The position numbers were made by a program, and so were the translations under genes. From Alcanivorax sp. (GTDB lineage: Bacteria > Pseudomonadota > Gammaproteobacteria > Pseudomonadales > Alcanivoracaceae), in assembly GCA_022565695.1 (NCBI GenBank), contig JAIUME010000017.1, positions 1-43,628 of the forward strand: a stretch of 43,628 nt of DNA, written 5' to 3'. The notes beneath the pieces were generated by a model. The model was not told the DNA's origin. It saw only the letters and a list, made by a program, of their open reading frames with translations, and did no database searches. This document shows, piece by piece, positions 16,348 through 25,711 of the stretch; position 1 is the stretch's first letter, and each line of letters opens with the position of its first letter.

Positions 16348-16509
16348 ACGCCTCGTCGGGGCCGCCCCCCGGCCAGCGAGCGCAAAGTGCAGGTAAGCCT
16401 GCGCCTGGACCCGGATGTGATCGCTGCCTTCCGAGCCACGGGCCCGGGCTGGCAAACGCGCATGAACAACGCCCTGAAGGAATGGCTGAACGAGCACCCC
16501 AGACCGTAA
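16348..16509 (+). pseudogene. BrnA-type antitoxin C-terminal fragment
   Basis: In one frame the sequence encodes PRRGRPPASERKVQVSLR, then LDPDVIAAFRATGPGWQTR and MNNALKEWLNEHPRP, ending with TAA at 16507. This matches the C-terminal ribbon-helix-helix half of BrnA antitoxins (RLDxDVIxxFRAxGPGWQTRINxALRxxL). No in-frame ATG lies upstream before a stop near 16264, and no brnT toxin is present. The 5' part is cut at boundary repeat copy 4. Confidence 0.7.
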
Positions 16510-16671
16510 AATTCCCGCATAAGCCCACCCGGCGCACACCTGCGGCCCGCCGGGGCCGCTACACTCCCCACGCCTGTTAGCCCCGAGCCGCACAGGCACC
16601 CCGAACACACCTCGCACTGCCGTGCAGGCACATTGAAGTCCGTCACATTTTCATCCAGACTTCACATTCGT

Positions 16672-16686
16672 GTTCAACCATTGAAC
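16672..16686. promoter_or_regulatory. short inverted repeat upstream of ops
   Basis: GTTCAA and TTGAAC flank CCA, a perfect inverted repeat about 75 bases before the ops element. It is preceded by TTCACAT-type motifs at about 16660. It may be an operator for the serotype operon promoter. No promoter boxes could be assigned with confidence. Confidence 0.35.
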
Positions 16687-16761
16687 AGACCTGTTGTCTA
16701 TCGCAGGTCATTGGGGATGCGTGTGTATCCCATGCCATCAGGGAAGGGCGGCAAATCCTGG

Positions 16762-16773
16762 GGCGGTAGCGTG
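16762..16773 (+). promoter_or_regulatory. ops element (RfaH recruitment site)
   Basis: The 12 bases GGCGGTAGCGTG match the classical ops sequence exactly and lie 81 bases before the first gene of the serotype-specific operon, on the coding strand. ops pauses RNA polymerase and recruits RfaH, which then travels with polymerase and suppresses Rho-dependent termination. An RfaH-type gene lies in the same window (9032-9544). No second exact ops was found upstream of the sugar transferase operon. Confidence 0.88.
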
Positions 16774-16853
16774 CCTGAAGCAGCAAGCGGCGCCTGTCCA
16801 CCGATTTGACACTTCATGACGACTGAACAAGACGTAAACAGGGACAACCAATA

Positions 16854-17876
16854 ATGAAAGTTCTGGTAACCGGCAGCGCCGGCTTCATAGGGTTCCACAC
16901 GGCACGCAAGCTGTTGGCACGAGGTGACAGCGTCGTTGGCTTCGATGTGGTGAATGACTACTACGACCCCACCATCAAAGAAGCGCGATTGAGCCTGCTT
17001 GAAAAGGAAGCTGCTGAAAGCCCTGGTGACTACACCTTTATCCGCGCCAATCTCGCCGATCGGCAAGCAGTAGAGGCCTGTTTCGCAGAACACAAATTTG
17101 ACCGCGTCATTCACCTGGCAGCTCAGGCCGGGGTACGCTACTCCATTGAAAACCCGCATGCTTACGTTGAAAGCAATATCATCGCTTTCACGAACATTAT
17201 TGAGGCCTGCCGCTATGCGGAGGTGCCGCACCTGACCTATGCCAGCACCAGCAGTGTTTACGGGGCGAACACCAACATGCCCTTCAGCGAGCACCGTGGC
17301 GTGGATCACCCGCTGCAGTTCTATGCCGCGACCAAGCGCGCCAATGAGCTGATGGCGCATGCTTACAGCCACCTTTATCGCTTGCCCACCACAGGGCTGC
17401 GCTTCTTCACGGTATACGGCCCCTGGGGCCGCCCGGACATGGCTCTGTTCCTGTTCACCCGCAACATCCTCGCCGGGAAGTCGATCCAGGTGTTTAACCA
17501 CGGCAATCACACCCGCGATTTCACCTATGTGGATGACATCGTCGAAGGCGTGATCCGCACCAGCGACAAGATAGCGACACCGGACCCCGATTGGGACAGC
17601 AGCAACCCGGACCCGGCCACCAGCAACGCGCCATACCGGATTTTCAATATTGGCAATAACAACCCCGTGAAGCTGACGACCTATATCGAAGCCATTGAGG
17701 CCGTGACCGGGAAAAAAGCCATCAAGGAACTGTTGCCCCTCCAGGCGGGCGATGTGCCCGATACGTATGCAGATGTCAGCGAATTGCAAAGCGAAGTGGG
17801 TTACAAGCCTGAGACACCCGTCACTGAGGGCGTCGCGCGCTTTGTCAGCTGGTACCGCAGCTATTTCAACGAATGA
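16854..17876 (+). CDS. UDP-glucuronate 4-epimerase (NAD-dependent, SDR)
   Basis: A 340-aa extended SDR enzyme interconverting UDP-GlcA and UDP-GalA. The NAD site is GSAGFIGFH at residues 7-15. The catalytic YAATK is in [15 protein letters not shown], and [12 protein letters not shown] and [13 protein letters not shown] are characteristic of UDP-GlcA epimerases. It is the first gene after the ops element and is followed 38 bases later by the HexNAc dehydrogenase. A close paralogue lies at 36793. AGGGAC about 10 bases upstream serves as ribosome site. Base composition is like the high-GC chromosome. Confidence 0.92.
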   Translation: MKVLVTGSAGFIGFHTARKLLARGDSVVGFDVVNDYYDPTIKEARLSLLEKEAAESPGDYTFIRANLADRQAVEACFAEHKFDRVIHLAAQAGVRYSIENPHAYVESNIIAFTNIIEACRYAEVPHLTYASTSSVYGANTNMPFSEHRGVDHPLQFYAATKRANELMAHAYSHLYRLPTTGLRFFTVYGPWGRPDMALFLFTRNILAGKSIQVFNHGNHTRDFTYVDDIVEGVIRTSDKIATPDPDWDSSNPDPATSNAPYRIFNIGNNNPVKLTTYIEAIEAVTGKKAIKELLPLQAGDVPDTYADVSELQSEVGYKPETPVTEGVARFVSWYRSYFNE

Positions 17877-17914
17877 AAGTGCTTCAAGAGAAGTCATTTT
17901 AAGGAAGAGATGAG

Positions 17915-19192
17915 ATGTTAGATAAATCTGATACCCGCATTGCCGTTATTGGTCTTGGCTACGTTGGGCTGCCGCTTGCGGTGGAGTTTGGAAAGCAATA
18001 CAGCACTGTGGGTTTCGATATCAATGAGCAACGCATCCAGGCATTGAAAGATGGGCATGACGCCACACTGGAAGTCAGCGACGAAGAATTGAAAGAACCG
18101 CAGTGGCTGGAATTCAGCGCAGACTTGAAGAGCCTTGAACGCTGCAATATCTACATTGTCACCGTGCCGACGCCGATTGACGACTACAAGCGCCCGGATC
18201 TTACGCCACTGATCAAGGCATCAGAAACCATCGGTAAAACATTGAAGCGGGGCGATATTGTTATCTATGAATCAACAGTATACCCCGGCGCAACAGAGGA
18301 GGACTGTGTGCCTGTTCTGGAACGCGTTTCCGGGCTTACTTTCAACCAGGATTTTTTTGCGGGCTATAGCCCCGAGCGCATCAATCCTGGCGACAAGGAG
18401 CACCGTGTCACCACGATCACCAAGGTGACCGCCGGCTCCACCCCCGAGATCGCCGAGCAGGTAGACCAGCTTTACAAAAGTATAATTACCGCTGGCACAC
18501 ACAAGGCCAGCAGCATCAAGGTGGCCGAAGCCGCCAAAGTTATCGAGAATACACAGCGCGATCTCAATATTGCCCTGATCAACGAGTTGGCAATGATCTT
18601 CAATCGCATGGGTATCGATACGCTGGAAGTCCTGGAGGCCGCCGGTACAAAATGGAACTTCTTGCCCTTTCGGCCGGGGCTGGTGGGTGGGCACTGTATT
18701 GGCGTGGACCCTTACTACCTTACCCACAAAGCTCAGGCCATGGGCTTTCACCCGGAAATCATATTGTCGGGTCGCCGCATTAACGACGGCATGGGTCGAT
18801 ATGTCGCCAGTGAAGTGATCAAGGCAATGCTGGATAAATGCATCCAGATCAAAGGCGCCAAGGTTCTGGTCCTCGGCCTGGCCTTCAAGGAAAACTGCCC
18901 GGATATCCGCAACAGCAAAGTGATCGACCTGATCAATGAGCTCAAGGGCTATCACGTTGATGTAGATGTATGTGATCCTTGGGTTAGCCCTGATGAGGCG
19001 ATGAGCGAATATGGCGTATCGCTTTCAAGTCAACCGGAGAGGGATGCCTATGATGCGATTATCATCGCCGTTGGACACAGGGATTTTGTCGAGATGGGCA
19101 GTGCATCACTTCGTGGACTTGGTAAGCAAACCCACGTGCTGTACGACATAAAGCATATCTTCAGTAGGGAAGAGGTTGATTTCAGGATATAG
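17915..19192 (+). CDS. tviB: UDP-N-acetylhexosamine 6-dehydrogenase (TviB/WbpO type)
   Basis: A 425-aa nucleotide-sugar dehydrogenase that oxidises C6 of UDP-GlcNAc or UDP-GalNAc to the uronate in two NAD steps. The NAD site is [10 protein letters not shown] near residue 10. The catalytic cysteine is in [12 protein letters not shown], and [20 protein letters not shown] is in the C-terminal domain. GGHCIGVDP and the 425-aa length fit the TviB/WbpO/WecC group rather than UDP-glucose dehydrogenase. AAGGAAGAGA at 17901-17910 is the ribosome site. GlcNAc versus GalNAc specificity cannot be told from the sequence. Confidence 0.9.
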   Translation: MLDKSDTRIAVIGLGYVGLPLAVEFGKQYSTVGFDINEQRIQALKDGHDATLEVSDEELKEPQWLEFSADLKSLERCNIYIVTVPTPIDDYKRPDLTPLIKASETIGKTLKRGDIVIYESTVYPGATEEDCVPVLERVSGLTFNQDFFAGYSPERINPGDKEHRVTTITKVTAGSTPEIAEQVDQLYKSIITAGTHKASSIKVAEAAKVIENTQRDLNIALINELAMIFNRMGIDTLEVLEAAGTKWNFLPFRPGLVGGHCIGVDPYYLTHKAQAMGFHPEIILSGRRINDGMGRYVASEVIKAMLDKCIQIKGAKVLVLGLAFKENCPDIRNSKVIDLINELKGYHVDVDVCDPWVSPDEAMSEYGVSLSSQPERDAYDAIIIAVGHRDFVEMGSASLRGLGKQTHVLYDIKHIFSREEVDFRI

Positions 19193-19622
19193 ATTTCCAG
19201 TTGGCTAGCTGCCTCCCCTCAACCTGCAGGACCTAGGTATACGTCTGGTGGGGCCTAGCCCAAAGATGAGGGGCGTCGAACGGCGAGGCGTCGGTCGGAC
19301 TAGCGGCGCTGATTGCTCCTGCGATGTCGATGAAGTTGTTGGGATATGAAGATCGCTCTCAATAAAGGGGCTGATTTAGCCAAGCGGAGGGGCTGTCGAA
19401 GTCCTTGGTATAGCTTTTGGTCGGTAACTAGAGTTTGGTTATGTCGGATGAGAGGTAACGTCGAACCAAGCGATGTAGGAATGGCGTGGGCAGTCGCTAT
19501 AGGATGGCCAGGAGGTGGGATATCGAAACTTCCCATCAGGTGACACCTATTCCATGCAGACAGATAGTAACAAAGCTTGGTTGTTGATGGAGATTCCTTC
19601 CGTTTGGATGATGGCATTAAAT
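19193..19622. other. gap at the left edge of the AT-rich island
   Basis: About 430 bases between the dehydrogenase and the conserved start of the sulfotransferase. Composition drifts from GC-rich to AT-rich at about 19550. A 65-codon frame at 19346-19543 resembles nothing I recognise. CCTAG inverted segments near 19230-19257 are weak. Part of this may be coding if the sulfotransferase uses an upstream start (19554 or 19587). Confidence 0.5.
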
Positions 19623-20561
19623 ATGAAAAGAAGCGTTTTTGTTGGTGGTTGTCCTAGAAGTGGAACTACTATGTTGGGTGATCATTTGGGGTGTGTTGAT
19701 GGAGTTATTGTAACTCCCGAGTCTCAGTTCAAGATACCAGCCATGAAAATTTTTGAGGGAGAAGGTGCCGAAGCAGCAATTAGCTATGTAAAGAAGGATC
19801 TGAGATTTAAGCATTGGGGATCATCAATTGATGAGAGTAGGGCTCGCAGATCGAAATCAGCTGAAGATTTCATTTTTACTATTGTTGATGGATATGCAAA
19901 AAAAAATGGAGTTGATAGTTGGAATGTCTGGGTTGATCATACTCCTTCCAATATTAGTGATTGGAATGAAATTGTTTCTTCTTTTACATCCGCCAAGCTT
20001 GTTCATGTGATTAGAGATGGCCGAGCGGTTGCGGCTTCGGTTCTCCCCTTGCCTTGGGGCCCAAACAACATTGTTCATGCCGCTGATTGGTGGAGGATTA
20101 ATATTGTTACGGGATTGGCACTAACGTCTTGCTGGCCAGGAGACATAATTCAGATTAAGTATGAAGATGTTGTTGCTACCCCAGAGGCCGCCTTTCGTGA
20201 GCTGCTTTCCTTCTTGGAAATGGAGTATTCGAATCAAGTTCTAGAAGGGGGAGGGTTTAAAGTTCCTGAATATACAAAGAAGCAACATGGAAAGGTTGGA
20301 AGGGGAGTGGACAATAGCAGTGTTATGGCTTGGAAGGAGAAGCTGAGGGGTGGGGAGATTGGCATATTTGAATATTATTCTGGGCCAACGCTGGCGGCTC
20401 TGGGGTACGAAATATCTGATGCGGGGAGGAAGAAACCTAGAAAAATTGACCTGATGCGCCTTGGTGAGTGGCCGATTAGTATTCGATATAATTTTTTAAA
20501 AATTATTACCCACTATATTATGAAGTGGTCAGCAGCGAATAGAGTGAGGAAAGAGGAATGA
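19623..20561 (+). CDS. PAPS-dependent carbohydrate sulfotransferase
   Basis: A protein of about 312 aa that moves sulfate from PAPS to a sugar hydroxyl. The 5'-phosphosulfate loop VFVGGCPRSGTTML is at residues 5-18, and the 3'-phosphate site LVHVIRDGRAVAAS is near residue 125. Both are diagnostic of the sulfotransferase fold. The start at 19623 puts the loop at the usual distance from the N-terminus. Upstream in-frame ATGs at 19554, 19587 and 19608 are possible and no ribosome site decides. It is AT-rich, unlike flanking genes. It overlaps the next GT by four bases. A permease and APS kinase at 32.6-35.0 kb could supply PAPS. Confidence 0.85.
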   Translation: MKRSVFVGGCPRSGTTMLGDHLGCVDGVIVTPESQFKIPAMKIFEGEGAEAAISYVKKDLRFKHWGSSIDESRARRSKSAEDFIFTIVDGYAKKNGVDSWNVWVDHTPSNISDWNEIVSSFTSAKLVHVIRDGRAVAASVLPLPWGPNNIVHAADWWRINIVTGLALTSCWPGDIIQIKYEDVVATPEAAFRELLSFLEMEYSNQVLEGGGFKVPEYTKKQHGKVGRGVDNSSVMAWKEKLRGGEIGIFEYYSGPTLAALGYEISDAGRKKPRKIDLMRLGEWPISIRYNFLKIITHYIMKWSAANRVRKEE

Positions 20562-21685
20562 ATATCAGAAAGGTCGCTTATATGACTTTCAATTCCGTTC
20601 CTTATCCTAGTGCTGCTTCTTTGAATACCTTGATGATGGTGGATGGTATACGTTCTATCGGCATCGATGTCGAATTATATGCTCCTATAAAGCTATGGCG
20701 ATGGTCTACATTATTTGATGGTGAACGGTATTACCCAAGTGGATATTCAGGAAAGGTTAGAATAAAGAGAGTTATACAGATATTTCCCAAGGTCACAAGG
20801 TTCTTAGCTGAGGCGATTGTAAAAAAAGCAAAGGCTGACGGGGTGTCTTTGCTTTATTTAAGGAATACTTATTTCATTCCGGCGGCTATAAAATATGGAA
20901 TTCCTTTCATTCTTGAGCACCACGGAATGCCTCGGAAAGAAGGGTTGAGAAGGCTTCCAGTGGGGCACGAGCTATATAAGGGGCATGTTGTTCTAACTAG
21001 CGCAGCCAAAAAGGAATGGCTATCAAGGTTCCCTGGGCTAGAGGGAAGGATCTATGTCGAGCCTGATGCTGTTAATCTTGATAATTTTGATGCCGAAGAT
21101 TGTGGTTTGCATGATTTCTACAGCATTAGAAATATGAACCGACCCAAAATTGGATACTTTGGGGGATTCGCTGTAGGGAAAGGTGCTGCATTGATTCCTG
21201 ATATCGCTCGACGCCTTCCGGAAATGGATTTCTATATGTATGGAGGTACAGCGAGAGACATTGGTAGAGTGATGGATGAGACTAAGGATCTTCCTGCAAA
21301 TTTAATAATTATGGGGAGAGTGCCGCATGCTGAAGCAATTAAAGCAATGAAAAAAATGCATGCGCTTTTACTTCCAAATAAAATGGAGCAAGTAATGGCG
21401 GCTGGAGATGATATAGGATTGACAACATCTCCGATCAAGCTTTTTGAATACTTAGCATGCCGAAAAGTTGTCTTCGCTTCGGAGATACCGGCTGTCACGG
21501 ATATTCTCGAGAATGAATGTATGGTGACTTCTAGCAAGTATGACGCAAATGTATGGGCTGCTTTGATAGAGGATACCCTTGCTTGTCCAGAGAGGTGCAT
21601 TGCTTTAGCCTCGAATGGGAGAGCGCTGGTTGAGCGTTATACTTTTAAAGCTAGATTTTCCAGAATTTTCAGTATAGCAGGGTAA
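20558..21685 (+). CDS. glycosyltransferase, GT4-like (GT-B fold)
   Basis: A 375-aa protein. The N-terminal Rossmann half starts KVAYMTFNSVPYPSAASLNTLMMVDGI. The C-terminal half has IGYFGGFAVGKGAALIPDIARRLP, then FYMYGGTARDIGRVMDE and the nucleotide-sugar-binding segment SPIKLFEYLACRKVVFASEIPAVTDI, which carries the conserved Glu. It would add one sugar of the repeat unit on the inner leaflet. Sugar and linkage are unknown. ATGA overlap with the sulfotransferase implies coupled translation. It is in the AT-rich island. Confidence 0.85.
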   Translation: MNIRKVAYMTFNSVPYPSAASLNTLMMVDGIRSIGIDVELYAPIKLWRWSTLFDGERYYPSGYSGKVRIKRVIQIFPKVTRFLAEAIVKKAKADGVSLLYLRNTYFIPAAIKYGIPFILEHHGMPRKEGLRRLPVGHELYKGHVVLTSAAKKEWLSRFPGLEGRIYVEPDAVNLDNFDAEDCGLHDFYSIRNMNRPKIGYFGGFAVGKGAALIPDIARRLPEMDFYMYGGTARDIGRVMDETKDLPANLIIMGRVPHAEAIKAMKKMHALLLPNKMEQVMAAGDDIGLTTSPIKLFEYLACRKVVFASEIPAVTDILENECMVTSSKYDANVWAALIEDTLACPERCIALASNGRALVERYTFKARFSRIFSIAG

Positions 21686-21689
21686 TCGA

Positions 21690-22913
21690 GTGCTTCTTCT
21701 TCATTCTCTGATCGTGTTTCTTTTTCTTTTCGCCCCAAGAATTCCGGGCATCGATCTTCTTATTGTTTTTTCTTTGCTGATGTCTATTTATGCACTCTTC
21801 TTCTTTTTTAGAGAGGGCAGAATGGATGTGCTTTCTTCCTTTTCTATTGTCGTTTCGCTTTCTTGGTTCTCATATTATGTATTTGTGAACCTGATCCATG
21901 GTCACCTTGATAGTACAGGCCTTGCTTTTGGAATTAAGATGGCATTGTATTTTCTTGCGGCGTATGGAGTTGCTCTTGTTCACTACAATTATTATGGCGA
22001 ATGGGCCTACTGCTTGATGAGAAGCATTGCAATTGCAGGTCTCTTGAACTCAATTATTGTTTCTATCTTCTTTATTTTTCCTAATATCCAAGAGATTTAT
22101 GCGGGCTATATTGTTCTATCTGAAACTCAGAGCGCCTGGCTTATTACCGGGCACAGATTTATGGATTTTGGGATGGGTGGAGGGGCGAGCGCCTCGGCTG
22201 TGTTCGCGATATTTATTCCTGTGGCGCTCTCTCTTTATATGCAATCCAATAAAAAAGGATATCTATTTCTAATACCATTCTACTTATTTGCGATTGCGCT
22301 TACAGGAAGGTCGGGCTTGATTATTGCTGTTTTTTTGCTGATTTTCTCCTTAATGTACTCTGCTTCCGATGGGGGGGGGAAGGGGAATCGAGTGGGAGGG
22401 TATGTTTTTCTTTTTCTTCTTCTTGGGTTTGTTTCTTTCCTTGCGGTTAGTGGTATAGATAAAGGTGAGGGTGACTCCTTTATCGAGTGGGTTAGCGAGC
22501 CCTTTGTAGATGGTGTTATGGAGTCAAAATCTGTGCAGAGTATTACTGGGCGAATGTACTTCTTGCCGGATTCTGAGATGCAAATTCTTATTGGTGATGG
22601 AAATTTTGGTAGAACGATGCACCTACCTTATATCCCATCGGATGTCGGATGGGTTAGGTTGATTCATGCTGGTGGCTTTGTTGGGGTCGCCCTGATTATT
22701 CTGTTCTTTTTGGGGAGCATTTTCTTTTCATTGGGAGTGCCGAAGCCGGTAAAGCTATTTCTCTACGGAGTTTGGGCAACAATCTTCATTATGATGTTTA
22801 AAGAGTTGCATTGGTTGCCTCGCGGCGGCGGGGGAATGCTTATGTTAGCGGTTGCGATGAGTTGTGTGTATTTAAAGGAAAATAGTAGAGAGGGTCGAGT
22901 TGCGCTTAAATGA
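21690..22913 (+). CDS. Wzy-like O-antigen/capsule polymerase
   Basis: A 407-aa integral membrane protein with about ten to eleven hydrophobic segments and one large loop (about residues 255-335) that contains GRMYFLPDSEMQILIGDGNFGRT. The topology, the ILIGDGNFG motif and the location between GTs and flippase fit a Wzy polymerase, which joins undecaprenyl-linked repeat units in the periplasm. Wzy proteins diverge too far for a specific name. GTG start at 21690, five bases after the GT stop. No ligase (WaaL) features were sought beyond this. Confidence 0.75.
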   Translation: MLLLHSLIVFLFLFAPRIPGIDLLIVFSLLMSIYALFFFFREGRMDVLSSFSIVVSLSWFSYYVFVNLIHGHLDSTGLAFGIKMALYFLAAYGVALVHYNYYGEWAYCLMRSIAIAGLLNSIIVSIFFIFPNIQEIYAGYIVLSETQSAWLITGHRFMDFGMGGGASASAVFAIFIPVALSLYMQSNKKGYLFLIPFYLFAIALTGRSGLIIAVFLLIFSLMYSASDGGGKGNRVGGYVFLFLLLGFVSFLAVSGIDKGEGDSFIEWVSEPFVDGVMESKSVQSITGRMYFLPDSEMQILIGDGNFGRTMHLPYIPSDVGWVRLIHAGGFVGVALIILFFLGSIFFSLGVPKPVKLFLYGVWATIFIMMFKELHWLPRGGGGMLMLAVAMSCVYLKENSREGRVALK

Positions 22914-23023
22914 GGTGTTTCTATGCCGGTATTTTCTTGATCTTGAAGGGGGCTAGTAATGTGATTTTTATTATGCGCCCATCTAATGCCAGTCCTATTG
23001 AGTCCATAATGTTTGGATCGTGA
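22910..23023 (+). CDS. possible 37-aa small ORF between polymerase and flippase
   Basis: The ATG overlaps the polymerase stop as ATGA. The frame ends at 23023, five bases before the flippase start at 23028. The product (MRCFYAGIFLILKGASNV, then IFIMRPSNASPIESIMFGS) is partly hydrophobic. It may be a small membrane peptide, a translational bridge or chance. Nothing in it is recognised. Confidence 0.25.
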   Translation: MRCFYAGIFLILKGASNVIFIMRPSNASPIESIMFGS

Positions 23024-23027
23024 TTAT

Positions 23028-24380
23028 ATGAGCCGCTACAACCTTAAGGTTATGCACTATTTATATGGGGAGCTTGGGTTGGCTATGATCCGTACCTTTA
23101 TAGTACGAGTTATAGCCATGTTGGGTAGTGTGGCCCTTCTTCTGACTCTCGGGCGTCTATATGGTGCCGAAGGTGTCGGCGTTTTTGCATTGGCTCAAAG
23201 CTTTACGGCCGGGGGGGCAATCCTTTCAAAGAGAGGAATGGATAGCGCACTCATGCGTTTTGTCGGCCGCGATCTGGATTCAGAATTTGTCGTTCTTTAT
23301 CTACGATGGGCCATTCTAAGGTGCCTCTACGCTTGTTTTCCGATTGTCGTCTTCCTATGGTTATTACGAGATTTTCTGGAAGGCAGTTTCAATGTGGATG
23401 GGCTGTCTTCAGTAATGACCGGTATGGCTTTGGCTCTTCCTGCGATTAGCTTATCCTTTATCTTCGCCGGATTTTTAAGAGGGGTTCGTAAGCCTGCTGC
23501 CGCTAGCTCCCTAGAGAATGGATCAATTTCATTGATCATGACGGCGTTCGTACTCCTTTGGGAGTGGGGCGGGGCGGGTGGGGTTGAGCTAATAGGCTAT
23601 AGTTATGCGTTAGCCGCATGGTTCGTTGTTCTTCAAGGTGGGGGGCAGCTGTGGCTATGGTTCCACGTTAAAGAGCAGGGCCATATGCAGGGAGGGAAGA
23701 CGGTAGCAGTATCGTTAGGAGAGTTTAGTAGAACCTCTCGAGCATTTCTTGTTACTAACCTATCAGCTCTTATGCAGACTGTCTTGGCTGTTATGGTCGC
23801 CGGCTGGTTGTTAGATGGCTCTGATTTGGGGATTTTTAAGTCTGCGCAACAGGTTGGGATGTTGGCGGTATTTCCACTAATTGTAATTAATGCTGTTTTC
23901 CCTTCACGGTTTGCCAAACTGTATTATGAGAATAGAATGAGCGACCTTAATGCCCTGGCACGCAGGAGCTCATTGTTGTCCGTTCTTATGACATCTCCAC
24001 TAGTGCTTTTTTGTCTATTCTTCCCAGGGTGGATTTTGGGACTGTTTGGGGAAGATTTTGTTCGTGGAGAAGACTTGTTGCGGATTATTGTATCGGCTCA
24101 GTTTATAAATGCAGCCACAGGATCTGTTGGATTTCTCCTTAATATGACTGGCAATGAGAAGTTGATGCGTAATATCTCTCTTGTTTCCGGCGCGTTTGGA
24201 GTGGTTATATTCTTTTTCTTTATAAATGCCTGGGGTGTTCTGGGTGCAGCTATGGCTCTTGCATGCGTTCTGATGATGCAGAATATAGTGGCTCTTGTAT
24301 TTGTTTGGCGACGGCTTGGCGTATGGATGCTTCCGGGGCCTAATATATTTATCTTGTTGGGTCTTAAGGTGAGAGGTTGA
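23028..24380 (+). CDS. Wzx-like polysaccharide flippase (MATE/MOP superfamily)
   Basis: A membrane protein of about 450 aa with around twelve to fourteen hydrophobic helices. It has the N-terminal pattern RTFIVRVIAMLGSVALLLTLGRLYGAEGVGVFALAQ typical of polysaccharide biosynthesis flippases. It would move the lipid-linked repeat unit across the inner membrane before Wzy acts. Start choice is uncertain: ATG 23028, ATG 23052 or ATG 23085 (MIRTFIV, the best family fit), with a TTG at 23013 also open. The C-terminus is short, ending after the last helix. Confidence 0.85.
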   Translation: MSRYNLKVMHYLYGELGLAMIRTFIVRVIAMLGSVALLLTLGRLYGAEGVGVFALAQSFTAGGAILSKRGMDSALMRFVGRDLDSEFVVLYLRWAILRCLYACFPIVVFLWLLRDFLEGSFNVDGLSSVMTGMALALPAISLSFIFAGFLRGVRKPAAASSLENGSISLIMTAFVLLWEWGGAGGVELIGYSYALAAWFVVLQGGGQLWLWFHVKEQGHMQGGKTVAVSLGEFSRTSRAFLVTNLSALMQTVLAVMVAGWLLDGSDLGIFKSAQQVGMLAVFPLIVINAVFPSRFAKLYYENRMSDLNALARRSSLLSVLMTSPLVLFCLFFPGWILGLFGEDFVRGEDLLRIIVSAQFINAATGSVGFLLNMTGNEKLMRNISLVSGAFGVVIFFFFINAWGVLGAAMALACVLMMQNIVALVFVWRRLGVWMLPGPNIFILLGLKVRG

Positions 24381-24446
24381 ATTTATTATTTATAATGAGT
24401 TTTCTGATTTATTTTCCCAGCTCATGCTGATATAGGTTTTGCTAAG

Positions 24447-25610
24447 ATGGAGAGTGGAGGAATGGGTGAAAAAAAGGTGTCTGTCTGTCTCGAGCATCGT
24501 TTCTATCGAGTCGGTCATGATGTATATACAGCTCTTAACTTTCCTTATTCCTATTGGCGGGAATACCTGGATTTTTTCGATCAAGTGAATGTTGTTGCGA
24601 GAGTAAAGCATGTTAAGAAAGTCGAAGAAGGTTTCGTCAAAGCCTCCGGTGACATGGTTTTTTTTGATGATGTTCCCTACTACCATGGGTTTAAATCTTT
24701 TATTATAACGCTTCCCCTTCTTTTGCTACACCTTGGGAAGGTTGTTTCCCGAGAAGATTTTTTCTTGCTGAGAAGTGGGAATGTTTCGAATATTGCGTTT
24801 ATTTTTATAATATTGTTTAGAAAAAAATTTATCAGTGAGTATCCGGGGAATGTTAAGGAAGGTATTATAGGTTTGGTGGGGGACTCAATCTCTCTTCGCT
24901 TCATAGCCAATTTATCTGATTGGTTCTCTCGCCTGCAAGGGAGATGCTCGCGGGCAAATAGTTTTGTTAGCGAATACTGCCGTTCTCTTTATGGGAGTTC
25001 TCGTCCTAGTTTTGTTTTTTCAAGTTTTAATTCAGATGAAATTAATTTCAGGAAAGGGGCATATCTGGAAGCATTTCCTAGAAAGCTCTCTTTGGTTTCG
25101 GTTGGCAGATTGGAGAGGGAAAAGGGGCATTATGTATTGCTTCAGGCATTGTCTGAGATGAGAGAGAGGGGGGTTCCGACTAGCTTGACATTAATTGGGG
25201 ATGGGGGGGATAGGCTGCGTTTAGAGAAGTATGTTAGCAGTGAAGAGATTGATGTACATTTTCTTGGGGTGTTAACAGATAGGGATAAGCTTTTTAGTGC
25301 GGTGATTTCTGGTGATGTATTTGTCATTCCTTCTCTCACTGAAGGTATGCCAAGAGCCTTGCTTGAAGCAATGGCTATGGGAATGCCTTGTGTGGGTAGT
25401 AATGTTGGGGGGATTCCTGAAGTTCTTAGCGGTGACTGTATGGTGGTGCCTGGCGATGCGCATGAGCTTGCGGATACGCTGTCCAGTTTCTGTGATCCCG
25501 AATTACGCAGACAGCATGGTGAGAGAAACCATAAGGTTATCCATGAGAAATTTAGTAATGATGCATTAAAGGAGAGGCGGCATCATTTTTGGAGTAAGCT
25601 ATATGATTAA
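24447..25610 (+). CDS. glycosyltransferase, GT4 family
   Basis: A 387-aa GT-B enzyme. The C-terminal half is well conserved: LSLVSVGRLEREKGHYVLLQAL, SLTLIGDGGDRLRLEK and IPSLTEGMPRALLEAMAMGMPCVGSNVGGIPEV, with the EGMPRALLEAMA donor-binding Glu region. The N-terminal half is divergent, as usual for acceptor recognition. Start 24447 is assigned. ATG 24462 follows GGAGGA too closely to be preferred. It lies 66 bases after the flippase. Confidence 0.87.
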   Translation: MESGGMGEKKVSVCLEHRFYRVGHDVYTALNFPYSYWREYLDFFDQVNVVARVKHVKKVEEGFVKASGDMVFFDDVPYYHGFKSFIITLPLLLLHLGKVVSREDFFLLRSGNVSNIAFIFIILFRKKFISEYPGNVKEGIIGLVGDSISLRFIANLSDWFSRLQGRCSRANSFVSEYCRSLYGSSRPSFVFSSFNSDEINFRKGAYLEAFPRKLSLVSVGRLEREKGHYVLLQALSEMRERGVPTSLTLIGDGGDRLRLEKYVSSEEIDVHFLGVLTDRDKLFSAVISGDVFVIPSLTEGMPRALLEAMAMGMPCVGSNVGGIPEVLSGDCMVVPGDAHELADTLSSFCDPELRRQHGERNHKVIHEKFSNDALKERRHHFWSKLYD

Positions 25611-25711
25611 TTATATTTATTTTTTCAGCGTCGACATGGATAAATGTTTTGCGTAACGGTTAGAGGCCACTATTCTGATCATCTCGTTACGTTATTTTTA
25701 TTAAAATTATC

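Noticed and set aside
16806-16840. Promoter with TTGACA just before the first epimerase
   Set aside because: No -10 box at 16-18 bases, and it lies downstream of the ops element, where the operon promoter should not be.
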